A model generated the notes under the pieces. It did no database searches. It saw nothing but the letters and a program-made list of their open reading frames with translations, and was not told the origin of the DNA. A DNA stretch of 64,000 bases from UBA4720 sp038227135 (GTDB lineage Bacteria; Gemmatimonadota; Gemmatimonadetes; Gemmatimonadales; Gemmatimonadaceae), in the NCBI GenBank assembly GCA_038227135.1, contig JBBRQC010000003.1, positions 62,001 to 126,000 of the forward strand. The letters run 5' to 3'. The translations under genes were made by a program, and so were the position numbers. Position 1 is the stretch's first letter. Each line of letters begins with the position of its first letter. Shown here piece by piece: positions 41,757 to 49,125 of the stretch.

Positions 41757-41933
41757 CTAGCCTTCTGCCACCGCATCGCGCTGGAAGAGGATCGTGACAC
41801 GCTGTTCGTCCTGAGACATCAGCGCGGGCTCCCACCCTCCTCTGCTTCGCTCGTTGAGGAGGTCGGTGAGAGTATCTTCATCTTCCCGGGTATGACGCGT
41901 CAACTTGACTACCACTGCCTGGTATTCTTTCAT
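41757..41933 (-). CDS. Small DUF4177-like protein
   Basis: A 58-residue protein, too short for most ORF cut-offs. It reads M-K-E-Y-Q-A-V-V-V-K-L-T-R-H, then helix E-D-T-L-T-D-L-L-N-E-R, then G-G-W-E-P-A-L-M-S and R-V-T-I-L-F-Q-R. The strand-helix-strand-strand order with G-W-E is that of DUF4177 proteins. No function is known. It lies five bases before the beta-CASP start, on the same strand, suggesting a joint product or regulatory role. Ribosome site weak (AACTCCCG). Confidence 0.7.
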   Translation of the reverse strand: MKEYQAVVVKLTRHTREDEDTLTDLLNERSRGGWEPALMSQDEQRVTILFQRDAVAEG

Positions 41934-41997
41934 CGGGAGTTAGAGATTATGGGCCGGTGAACATCCACTGTGCAGAGGCCGGAATCCCGGGGCTAGA

Positions 41998-42648
41998 ATG
42001 ATCGAGCGGGTCAAGGAATTTCCGACGTTGACTATTATCCGGCATCCTCTCGTTCAGCACAAGCTAACGATTCTGCGGGATCAACAGACTCAGACGAAGC
42101 ATTTCAAGGAGCTGGTCGACGAGATCGCCATGCTCATGGCCTACGAGGCAACCAGCGAATTGACGCTCGAGTCCAGACAGGTGGATAGTCCGCTCGAGCG
42201 CACATCGGGCTGGCACATCACCGGAAAGAAACTGACGCTGGTTCCAATTCTTCGGGCTGGCCTTGGTATGGTGGAGGGAATCCTTCGCCTCGTTCCATCG
42301 GCGCGAGTGGGTCACATTGGACTCTACCGCGATCACAATACCCTGCAGCCCGTGGACTACTACTTCAAGGTCCCCGGGGATACTGCTGAGCGGGATTTCT
42401 TTCTGCTCGATCCGATGCTCGCCACGGGAGGTAGCGCAGCCGCGGCGGTGGCATCCCTCAAGCGAGCGGGTGCCGCCCGGATCCGCTTCCTTTGCCTGGT
42501 AGCTGCCCCGGAAGGAGTGCGACGGCTCAGCGCGGCTCATCCCGACGTCCAGATTTACTGCGCGGCTCTGGACCGCGAACTCAACAGTCAGGGCTACATT
42601 CTGCCCGGCCTGGGCGACGCTGGAGACAGATTGTTCGGGACGAAATGA
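41998..42648 (+). CDS. upp: Uracil phosphoribosyltransferase
   Basis: A 216-residue salvage enzyme making UMP from uracil and PRPP. Seen: H-P-L-V-Q-H-K-L-T at the start, R-A-G-L-G-M-V-E-G, D-P-M-L-A-T-G-G-S as PRPP loop, and the uracil site Y-I-L-P-G-L-G-D-A-G-D-R at the end. Length is normal. The stop is four bases from the DUF2225 gene on the other strand. Confidence 0.96.
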   Translation: MIERVKEFPTLTIIRHPLVQHKLTILRDQQTQTKHFKELVDEIAMLMAYEATSELTLESRQVDSPLERTSGWHITGKKLTLVPILRAGLGMVEGILRLVPSARVGHIGLYRDHNTLQPVDYYFKVPGDTAERDFFLLDPMLATGGSAAAAVASLKRAGAARIRFLCLVAAPEGVRRLSAAHPDVQIYCAALDRELNSQGYILPGLGDAGDRLFGTK

Positions 42649-42652
42649 TCCG

Positions 42653-43303
42653 CTAGCCGAACCACTCTCTCGGATTCAGCCTCTGCTGTTCGGCCGCATC
42701 CATGACCCATTGCTGATTCTGTGGATCGACTATTTCGCTGGAAACAGACTCGAACCATCTGGTTGCTGTCCTGGTGTTGCCGATCCGTCTCCACAGCTCT
42801 CCAACGAGATAGGTGAGGATCGCACGTTCATCCCGCGGAACGGCGTCATAGGCATTCAACGCCTCCTCAAATTTCCACACAGCGTGCCGGCGGAAGTATC
42901 TCTCGGCCTCCACGTCGCCCTCATCGACACAGCACCAGGCCGCGCGTAGAAGCAGGTCGGCAATGTGTCGGGACTCCATGCCTTGCCACTGCGCGACTTT
43001 AACAGCGGCTTCGTACTTCTCTGATCCACTCATGGGCGAAGGGTGCAGCGGCGCCAGCTCGTTTAGCACCTGTTGTTTCAGGATAGGGCTGACATCCGTT
43101 GGTGCCGTGAAATCTGATTCGCCGCCGGAGTAGCCACACTCGCTGCACATGTGGATTAGATAGGCGAGCGGCTGAGTACCCGCGGCTCGCTCATGAAAAT
43201 CCGTCCGCTTGCCGCCGAAGGCATTGGTCGAAACCACACTCTGGGATTTGAACTCGTTGTCACACACGGGACACCGAAGTTCGATCTGACGCAGCGTTGT
43301 CAT
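42653..43303 (-). CDS. DUF2225 protein
   Basis: A 216-residue protein. N-terminal zinc-ribbon-like pairs L-R-C-P-V-C-D-N-E-F and H-M-C-S-E-C-G-Y-S; the rest is helical and looks like TPR repeats (V-A-Q-W-Q-G-M-E-S-R-H-I-A-D-L, Y-L-V-G-E-L-W-R-R-I-G-N). Both parts are typical of DUF2225, whose function is unknown. It is convergent with upp and starts about 150 bases from the DUF2268 gene, divergent to it. Confidence 0.82.
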   Translation of the reverse strand: MTTLRQIELRCPVCDNEFKSQSVVSTNAFGGKRTDFHERAAGTQPLAYLIHMCSECGYSGGESDFTAPTDVSPILKQQVLNELAPLHPSPMSGSEKYEAAVKVAQWQGMESRHIADLLLRAAWCCVDEGDVEAERYFRRHAVWKFEEALNAYDAVPRDERAILTYLVGELWRRIGNTRTATRWFESVSSEIVDPQNQQWVMDAAEQQRLNPREWFG

Positions 43304-43460
43304 TGGCTGCTCCTCCTCTCGCTCTCAGGAAGAGATAGGGAATATCTGTGCCAGTATTTGGGATTTTGTTTGGAGACATCGGCCTTGTTGAGACTTTCGG
43401 TGGATTGTATCTTCTCGCATCGCAAAAACGCGAACGGCTTCCCACCCTGCGAACTGGTCG

Positions 43461-44402
43461 TTGATGCTCATCAACCTACTGCCCGACTTCTTCGCAGTTC
43501 ACAACAGTACCGACCGTGTCGCCGCCTATCTCCGCTACTTCGAAAATCACCGTCGCTTTCTGGAAGCCTACTGGCACAACTACGTCCTCGACCCGGCGGG
43601 CCCTCATTTTCTGGAAGTCGTTCGCTCTGCCGCACTTGCGAGCCGTGTAGACCTTCGCACGATGCTGGAGAGGATCGACGTGGTCTCTCTCGCCAGAAAT
43701 ACCGAAGAGCAGTGCAGGACCCTGCTGGACATCGATATCGATATCGATGTGGTGTTGATGGTTGGGGTTGGCGCGGCTAACGCTGGAGAGTTGGTCGTCG
43801 ATGGCAAAGGAATCGCTTTCGTCTGCCTCGAACATTTTACGAGCGTCACAAATCCTGAAACCCAGGGATTGGGACTCGATCCGGAGCTGATTCCCCTTTG
43901 GCTGGCACACGAGATTGCTCACACAGTCCGATATGCGTCGCCAACCAGCCGCAGCGAGCTCAAACAGCTGGTCGAGGACGCGGGTGGCTATTACTCCTAC
44001 TGGGAAACAGGGAGACGCGCGACGCTCCGCGAACTGATGATCAACGAAGGACTGGCCACTCATGCCTCGAAGATCATCAGCCCGGGACATGCCGCCTGGG
44101 AGTATTACGGATATACCAGACGCGAGTACGCAAGCGTTCGTGAGCTAGAGCCGTTGATGACGAGGTCCCTCAATGCAGATCTTGACCGAGCCGGACTTGG
44201 TCTGAGGCTCCGATACCTCTCCGGCGGAATGAGCGACGACGCGCGTACGGTGGACCGCCACGTTTTCCCTGAGAGAAGCGGCTATTTTCTGGGCGCCAAA
44301 ATGGTCGAATCGGCAGTCAATGCCCGCGGACTTTCTTGGGCCATTCGTGCAAGCGCGGGCGAGATCACTTCAGTTTCGAGCTCGGCCGCTGCTTCTGCCT
44401 GA
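43461..44402 (+). CDS. DUF2268-type putative zinc metalloprotease
   Basis: A 313-residue protein with a HExxH motif in L-A-H-E-I-A-H-T-V near residue 150 and a following N-E-G-L-A-T-H helix (third ligand region) near residue 195, in the order of DUF2268 predicted zinc proteases. A repeated D-I-D-I-D-I-D run precedes it. No signal peptide or membrane helix is seen, so it is cytoplasmic. Substrate unknown. Its stop and the mnmE stop are one base apart. Confidence 0.75.
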   Translation: MMLINLLPDFFAVHNSTDRVAAYLRYFENHRRFLEAYWHNYVLDPAGPHFLEVVRSAALASRVDLRTMLERIDVVSLARNTEEQCRTLLDIDIDIDVVLMVGVGAANAGELVVDGKGIAFVCLEHFTSVTNPETQGLGLDPELIPLWLAHEIAHTVRYASPTSRSELKQLVEDAGGYYSYWETGRRATLRELMINEGLATHASKIISPGHAAWEYYGYTRREYASVRELEPLMTRSLNADLDRAGLGLRLRYLSGGMSDDARTVDRHVFPERSGYFLGAKMVESAVNARGLSWAIRASAGEITSVSSSAAASA

Positions 44403-44403
44403 T

Positions 44404-45777
44404 CTACTTCCCCACGCAGAACGAACTGAAAACCCGATCGAGAACGTCTTCAACATCGACAGTGCCGATCAACTCCTCTAGAACGTAAACAGCGGCACGA
44501 AGGTGAACGGACGCGACAGGGGCAGGTAGCTTTTCCTCGCGCCACGCATTCTGAAACAGCCTGATTTCGTTGAGGGCCATAGCGAGTGTTTGCTGATGGC
44601 GTGCCTTGGTAAGCATTGGAATATCGGCCACAGCGCCCCCGTATTTCGAAGCAATTGCGTTGTTGATTGCGAGGAGCAAGGCCTGAAGGCCTTCGCCAGT
44701 ATGAGCGCTGACCTCAACCACCCCGTTTCGGTTCAGGTCGTCTCCGGACAGGGCCAAGTCGACCTTGGTCCGCACAGCTATCACCGGCGCACTGGATTTG
44801 AGACTTAACGAGTCTACCGTCTGGTCGAGGCCTTCGGAATTTTCAGCGCATGCAAGGACAACCGCAGCGCTGGCGAGGTAACGCTCGCTGACCTCGATTC
44901 CCAACAGTTCGATCGGATCTGCCGTTTCGCGGAGACCAGCGGTGTCGACCAGGCGCAGTGGCCACTTTCCACTGTCAATGACTGCTTCGAGAGCATCGCG
45001 GGTAGTGCCGGGAATCTCGGTCACGATCGCCCGAGATCTTCCGAGAAGGGAGTTGAAAAGAGAAGATTTTCCGGCATTCGGCGGCCCCGCGATTACCACT
45101 ACCGCCCCTTCCCGAATCAGTTCTCCGGCGGGAGCTGTTGCAAGAAGTGCTTCCAACGACGAGACCATCTTCCCAATGGCCCCTTCGATTTTCTCCCGCG
45201 GTACGGGTCCGTCGTCCTCTTCAGGAAAGTCGATGTCGTAAGCACTCAGTGATTCAAGACCGACAAGATCCTCCCTCAGCTGCAGCAGACGCCGGGAAAG
45301 TCCGCCATCGAGCTGGCTCAGGGCCGCGTGTTGCATCGCCTGCGATTGGGCATCGATGAGATCACCAATGGCTTCGGCCTGCAGAATGTCGAGCTTTCCA
45401 TTCAACACCGCGCGCCGGGTGAACTCTCCAGGAAGGGCTTGTCGCGCACCCGAAGAAATCAGCGCGGCAACCACCGAAGCGGGGACCAGAGAACCGCCGT
45501 GCGTCGAGATTTCGACGGTGTCGTCGCCAGTGAACGAATTAGGCGCTGGAAAGAGGATGACTAGCGAACGGTCGAGCACCTCCCCCCGATCGTGAACAGT
45601 GGTCAGCTGAGCTGCGCGAGCCTGCGCCGGCCACGGGCGTATGTGGTTCTGGGCAATTGCATACGCGCCGGGGCCGCTCAGTCTGACGATTGCCAGTGCG
45701 CCCTTTCCAGCTGGTGTGGCCATAGCCACGATCGTGTCGTCGAGCAGTGTTACTCCTGCTGCGGCACCCGCGCTCAT
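44404..45777 (-). CDS. mnmE: tRNA modification GTPase MnmE
   Basis: A 457-residue GTPase that works with MnmG to modify uridine 34 of tRNAs. Seen: D-D-T-I-V-A-M-A-T-P-A-G-K-G start and formyl-THF-binding N domain, helical domain, G1 G-P-P-N-A-G-K-S-S, G3 D-T-A-G-L-R-E-T, and the C-terminal F-C-V-G-K (FCIGK, the Cys needed for activity). Its start overlaps the MBL gene's stop as ATGA. It is the last gene of the conserved rpmH-rnpA-yidD-yidC-mnmE set. Confidence 0.97.
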   Translation of the reverse strand: MSAGAAAGVTLLDDTIVAMATPAGKGALAIVRLSGPGAYAIAQNHIRPWPAQARAAQLTTVHDRGEVLDRSLVILFPAPNSFTGDDTVEISTHGGSLVPASVVAALISSGARQALPGEFTRRAVLNGKLDILQAEAIGDLIDAQSQAMQHAALSQLDGGLSRRLLQLREDLVGLESLSAYDIDFPEEDDGPVPREKIEGAIGKMVSSLEALLATAPAGELIREGAVVVIAGPPNAGKSSLFNSLLGRSRAIVTEIPGTTRDALEAVIDSGKWPLRLVDTAGLRETADPIELLGIEVSERYLASAAVVLACAENSEGLDQTVDSLSLKSSAPVIAVRTKVDLALSGDDLNRNGVVEVSAHTGEGLQALLLAINNAIASKYGGAVADIPMLTKARHQQTLAMALNEIRLFQNAWREEKLPAPVASVHLRAAVYVLEELIGTVDVEDVLDRVFSSFCVGK

Positions 45778-46562
45778 GACGCCGTGGTTGGTAGCACGAA
45801 GCTCGTGCCCGGCTCCAGAATCTTCACCAAGGGATGGAGAGGATGGCCTTGGAGCGCTGCGCGCAACCGATCTATCGCATCAAACGCAGTGGAGGTCACA
45901 TGATTGAACGTTCCCCAGTGGTAGGGAATGAAGTACTTCGCCTTCAGCAGCTCGAATAAGGCGAGTGCGTCGGAGCTGGTAAGGTGCCCCTTTCGAAATC
46001 CGGGTTTCCACCAGGGCGCATACCCAATGGGTAGCAGAGCTACATCGAGCTGTCGACCTTGGGCGCCGAGGTGATTTTCCACTAGACGCGTGGTGTCGGT
46101 CGTCAGCGCGGTGTCGCCAGCAAAGAAACACGACACCTTATTAGTATCTAGTAGATACATATTGGTCGCACTGCGCCACCGGTCGACTCCATATCGGTTG
46201 CCTTTGTGCGTTGCCGCGGCAGCACGAATGGTCACGCCTTCCAGCTCCACGGCCTCACCAGGTGCGACTCCGACTGCATGCCGGTACCCCTGTTTCCCGA
46301 GCCACTTCGCTATGGTAGGCGGAGCAAAGAGTGGTATGTCGTCGGGTAGCTCGTCGATAGAGTCGAACGAGAGATGATCTGCGTGGGCGTGTGTGAGAAG
46401 TATGGCGTCGAGCTTTGGAAGCGCATTGAGCGCAATTCCGGGCGCGCTCACGCGCGGAAGCAGTTTGCCGAGTGCAGGATCGAAATTGGGATCGGTGAGA
46501 AGGCGCTTCCCTCCGACCTCAATTAGTAGCGTTGCGTGACCAATATACGTGACACGCAGCAT
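45774..46562 (-). CDS. MBL-fold hydrolase (UlaG/NAPE-PLD-like)
   Basis: A 262-residue metallo-beta-lactamase-fold protein. T-H-A-H-A-D-H-L-S metal motif near residue 57, A-T-H-K-G-N-R-Y-G, A-G-D-T-A and the closing Y-H-W-G-T-F. Closest by layout to UlaG/NAPE-PLD-like enzymes; the substrate is not clear. The ATG at 46562 is preceded by AGGGGA; the frame open to 46619 would overlap yidC. It is an insertion between yidC and mnmE, genes often adjacent. Confidence 0.85.
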   Translation of the reverse strand: MLRVTYIGHATLLIEVGGKRLLTDPNFDPALGKLLPRVSAPGIALNALPKLDAILLTHAHADHLSFDSIDELPDDIPLFAPPTIAKWLGKQGYRHAVGVAPGEAVELEGVTIRAAAATHKGNRYGVDRWRSATNMYLLDTNKVSCFFAGDTALTTDTTRLVENHLGAQGRQLDVALLPIGYAPWWKPGFRKGHLTSSDALALFELLKAKYFIPYHWGTFNHVTSTAFDAIDRLRAALQGHPLHPLVKILEPGTSFVLPTTAS

Positions 46563-46570
46563 ATTGTCCC

Positions 46571-48259
46571 CTATCCGCTTTTCGGACGACCTTTTGCTCT
46601 TTCCCGGGCCAGAAGCCATTGCTGCGGAAGCGCCGCAATATTCTGGGCCGTGTAGTACAGATTGAGGCCCGAAGCCATGTTGAGAAGGACCACGGTCATC
46701 ATCACCGGGAACATGTAGCCCATCATCTTCGCCTGCGGATTGGGAGGAGCATTACGCATTCCAATCCAGGAGAGGAGGTACATCGATGTGCCCATCAACA
46801 GCGGGAGGATATAGAGTGGATCCTTGATCGAGATATCGTGCAGCCACATGAAAGGCACGCCACGGAATTCAATGGTGTTCTGAAAAACGAAAAAGAGCGC
46901 AAACAGGATCGGCATCGGAAGGAGAGCCGGGAGGCATCCGGTGAGTCCCGCGAACGGGCTGACTCCAGCATCGTGATAGACCTTCATTATCGCTTCACGC
47001 TGCTGAACCGGATCCGGATACTTCTTCTGCGCCGCGGCAAGCTTGGGCTGCAGCTCCTGCATCTTGAGACTCGAGCGCATCGTACTCTGATTGAGAGGCC
47101 ATAGCGCAAATCGAATCAGAATTCCGAGGATCACCAGCACCCAGCCGTAACTCAGATTCAGCCGATTATGCATCCAAAGGAGAGCCTGTATGGCCTTTGA
47201 TGCGATTGGATGCACAACGCCCTGAAGAAAGCGCCATCCATAGGGGTTCACGTGATCGAAGTCCTGACCCATTCGCGCCAACCGCTGGGACTCCTGCGGC
47301 CCCGCATAAATCTGGAACGCGAAGCTGTTGTTCTTGATCGCCTCGACGACAGTTGCCGTGGCGTTTGTGGCAACCTTGGACGTACGCGGACCGCCGCCGA
47401 GAGTTACTTCACTGAAAAGAGTACCGTTTGGCGGCGAGAGAATTCCCAATACGAAGTATTTGCTCTTAACAGCGGCCCAGCTGAGTGGACCCGGCTCCAG
47501 TGTTTTCTCTCCTGGTTCCAGGCTTCCAAACAGCACGCTTCGAGCATGGTCTTTTTCCGGTTTGAAGCTATATGCGAGAGTTCGATAATCCGCGGTCGTG
47601 TCTGCTTCGGCGGGTCTGAGTGTCCTGGGCAGATCGATAAGAAGATAGGCCTGCCCGGTTGGCCCTTTGACGCGTCCATTGACGCCAACGGTATAACTCG
47701 CCGTGGTGTCTTGTGAAATTGCGTACGTGATCGACACCGAATCGTTCTGTAGCACGGCTTCATACGTAAGCGCCTCCTCTCCCCTTGTGTTTCGCGCTCT
47801 CGAAAGAGCAAATGAGATCTTCGATAGATCGACCGTGTCGCCTGGAGTTACGAGTCTGTACCCAAGAAGCGGAGAGCTCTCTCCCGCCAGATCTACCAGA
47901 CCTCCCGAGCTAGACCGGTTGACGTAGTCGCGCATCGTGATCGAAACGGGAGCGGCACCAATGTTGGTGAACTTGTAAATCGCTTTCGACGTGGTGACAA
48001 TCGTCGTCTCCACACCAGTTTGACCGGATGTCTGCGCTACTGTGGGGCTTGTCTGAGCAACCAGTGGAGCAGTCGCCATATCCCCATTCGGCCGCGATGA
48101 TGCGGCAGCTGTTGCCCCGACGTTCGTCAGCCCAGAACTAGAATCCCCAGCGGGTGATATGCGCGATTTTGGGGCGGTCTTTGGCGTCGGAAATAGCAGC
48201 TGGGAAGCTGCGATTACGATGAGCGAAAGAAACAGAGCGAGAAAAAAACGCTTATCCAT
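46571..48259 (-). CDS. yidC: Membrane protein insertase YidC
   Basis: A 562-residue insertase that puts membrane proteins into the inner membrane, alone or with Sec. An N-terminal signal anchor (about 5-23) is followed by a large periplasmic domain (about 80-340, as in Gram-negative YidC), then the Oxa1 core: L-N-L-S-Y-G-W-V-L-V, P-L-N-Q-S-T-M-R-S-S-L-K-M-Q with the groove Arg, and the last segments Y-M-F-P-V-M-M-T. The tail is short and basic (R-A-K-G-R-P-K-S-G). The stop of yidD is next to its start. Confidence 0.96.
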   Translation of the reverse strand: MDKRFFLALFLSLIVIAASQLLFPTPKTAPKSRISPAGDSSSGLTNVGATAAASSRPNGDMATAPLVAQTSPTVAQTSGQTGVETTIVTTSKAIYKFTNIGAAPVSITMRDYVNRSSSGGLVDLAGESSPLLGYRLVTPGDTVDLSKISFALSRARNTRGEEALTYEAVLQNDSVSITYAISQDTTASYTVGVNGRVKGPTGQAYLLIDLPRTLRPAEADTTADYRTLAYSFKPEKDHARSVLFGSLEPGEKTLEPGPLSWAAVKSKYFVLGILSPPNGTLFSEVTLGGGPRTSKVATNATATVVEAIKNNSFAFQIYAGPQESQRLARMGQDFDHVNPYGWRFLQGVVHPIASKAIQALLWMHNRLNLSYGWVLVILGILIRFALWPLNQSTMRSSLKMQELQPKLAAAQKKYPDPVQQREAIMKVYHDAGVSPFAGLTGCLPALLPMPILFALFFVFQNTIEFRGVPFMWLHDISIKDPLYILPLLMGTSMYLLSWIGMRNAPPNPQAKMMGYMFPVMMTVVLLNMASGLNLYYTAQNIAALPQQWLLARERAKGRPKSG

Positions 48260-48469
48260 TCAGGGAACCGGATCGTAGCCGCCCGGCCGAAAGGGATGAC
48301 ACCGAAGAATGCGACCAATTGTAAGTCTCATTCCCTTGATCACCCCATGTCGCTCGAAGGCTTCAAGCGCATAGGCCGAACACGTTGGATAGTAACGGCA
48401 ACTGGCTGGAAAGAGTGGCGAGATTCCCAGCTGGTAACCGCGAATCAGAAGAGTGAAAACGGACCGCAT
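48260..48469 (-). CDS. yidD: YidD membrane insertion efficiency factor
   Basis: A 69-residue protein from the ATG at 48469: R-G-Y-Q-L-G-I-S-P-L-F, C-R-Y-Y-P-T-C-S-A-Y-A-L-E-A and R-C-H-P-F-R-P-G-G-Y-D-P-V-P, all family signatures. It helps YidC. The frame is open 22 codons upstream, but that would overlap rnpA, and the family starts at this ATG. It lies one base from rnpA. Confidence 0.93.
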   Translation of the reverse strand: MRSVFTLLIRGYQLGISPLFPASCRYYPTCSAYALEAFERHGVIKGMRLTIGRILRCHPFRPGGYDPVP

Positions 48470-48470
48470 G

Positions 48471-48833
48471 TCAGTGTGCTGCGACTCCAGCTGCCCAGCT
48501 GGCGATAGTATCCACTTGTGCGGCAAGTTGGTCAAAAGTTGAGCGGTATGCTTCAGGCTTGGCCCGTACGAGCAGGTCCACTCGGCCGATTACGGGCAAC
48601 AGCCGAAGGCGCACAAGCTCTCGTAGGCGTCGTTTGGTGCGGTTCCGATCGACGATGGTTCGGCCGTGCTTCGGAACAACCACTCCTACTCGCGGATGAG
48701 GCAACAGAGAAGTAGAAACCCGAGCTTCGAGACACTCGGTTTGCATCCGCTTCCCTGCACGTCGTACCTGCTCAAGATCGGCTTCTCTCGTCAGTCGCCG
48801 GTTGCGAGGAAAGCCGAGGGCCTTATACCCCAG
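48471..48833 (-). CDS. rnpA: Ribonuclease P protein component
   Basis: The RNase P protein, partner of rnpB RNA at 52807. The core R-N-R-T-K-R-R-L-R-E-L-V-R (RNR motif) is intact. The first standard start is ATG at 48746 (91 residues), but the frame before it reads F-P-R-N-R-R-L-T-R-E-A-D-L-E-Q-V-R-R-A-G-K-R, which is the conserved N-terminus. No ATG, GTG or TTG stands in that upstream part; CTG at 48833, overlapping rpmH by 11 bases, would give 120 residues, the normal length. The start is therefore uncertain: a CTG or other rare start, or a sequence error. Confidence 0.9.
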   Translation of the reverse strand: MGYKALGFPRNRRLTREADLEQVRRAGKRMQTECLEARVSTSLLPHPRVGVVVPKHGRTIVDRNRTKRRLRELVRLRLLPVIGRVDLLVRAKPEAYRSTFDQLAAQVDTIASWAAGVAAH

Positions 48834-48987
48834 CGTATTTCGAGGGTAATTGGACGGTAAGCCGTTTACGTCCTTTCTTCCGCCGGCGGCTTAAAACTTC
48901 GCGTCCCCATTTAGTAGCCATGCGCAGTCTGAACCCATGAGTGCGGATGCGGCGCTTGTTGCGGGGACGATATGTAGGCTTGCCCAT
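48823..48987 (-). CDS. rpmH: Ribosomal protein bL34
   Basis: A 54-residue, very basic protein: M-G-K-P-T-Y-R-P-R-N-K-R-R at the start, T-H-G-F-R-L-R-M-A-T in the middle and R-R-R-K-K-G-R-K-R-L near the end, the bL34 pattern with a short extra tail. GGAG is six bases before the ATG. Too short for the 60-codon cut-off but certain. First gene of the minus-strand set, divergent from dnaA. Confidence 0.97.
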   Translation of the reverse strand: MGKPTYRPRNKRRIRTHGFRLRMATKWGREVLSRRRKKGRKRLTVQLPSKYAGV

Positions 48988-49029
48988 ACGATGCTCCAGA
49001 AACCAATAAGATGCTGTCGAGAGCCGGTA

Positions 49030-49058
49030 AAACTATTCCAGCATTGAAGATAGGTCAA
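49030..49058 (-). promoter_or_regulatory. rpmH operon promoter
   Basis: TTGACC (49058-49053), 17 bases, TAGTTT (49035-49030) on the minus strand, about 45 bases before the rpmH ATG. Confidence 0.6.
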
Positions 49059-49088
49059 GCCGCGTAAAAGAATTCACTCACGGCGTGT

Positions 49089-49117
49089 TTGACTTTTCCA
49101 CATAAAACGGCTAGCGT
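49089..49117 (+). promoter_or_regulatory. Possible dnaA promoter
   Basis: TTGACT (49089-49094), 17 bases, TAGCGT (49112-49117) on the plus strand. The -10 box is poor, and the start of transcription would be almost at the ATG (49126), giving a nearly leaderless mRNA. Confidence 0.4.
49094..49102 (+). promoter_or_regulatory. DnaA box
   Basis: TTTTCCACA, a full match to TTWTNCACA, between the rpmH and dnaA starts and inside the spacer of the possible dnaA promoter. Binding would repress dnaA, the common autoregulation. Confidence 0.75.
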
Positions 49118-49125
49118 GGCGCGTC

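Noticed and set aside
41724..41960. 78-codon plus-strand frame
   Set aside because: The minus strand here encodes the DUF4177-like protein with much better protein character.
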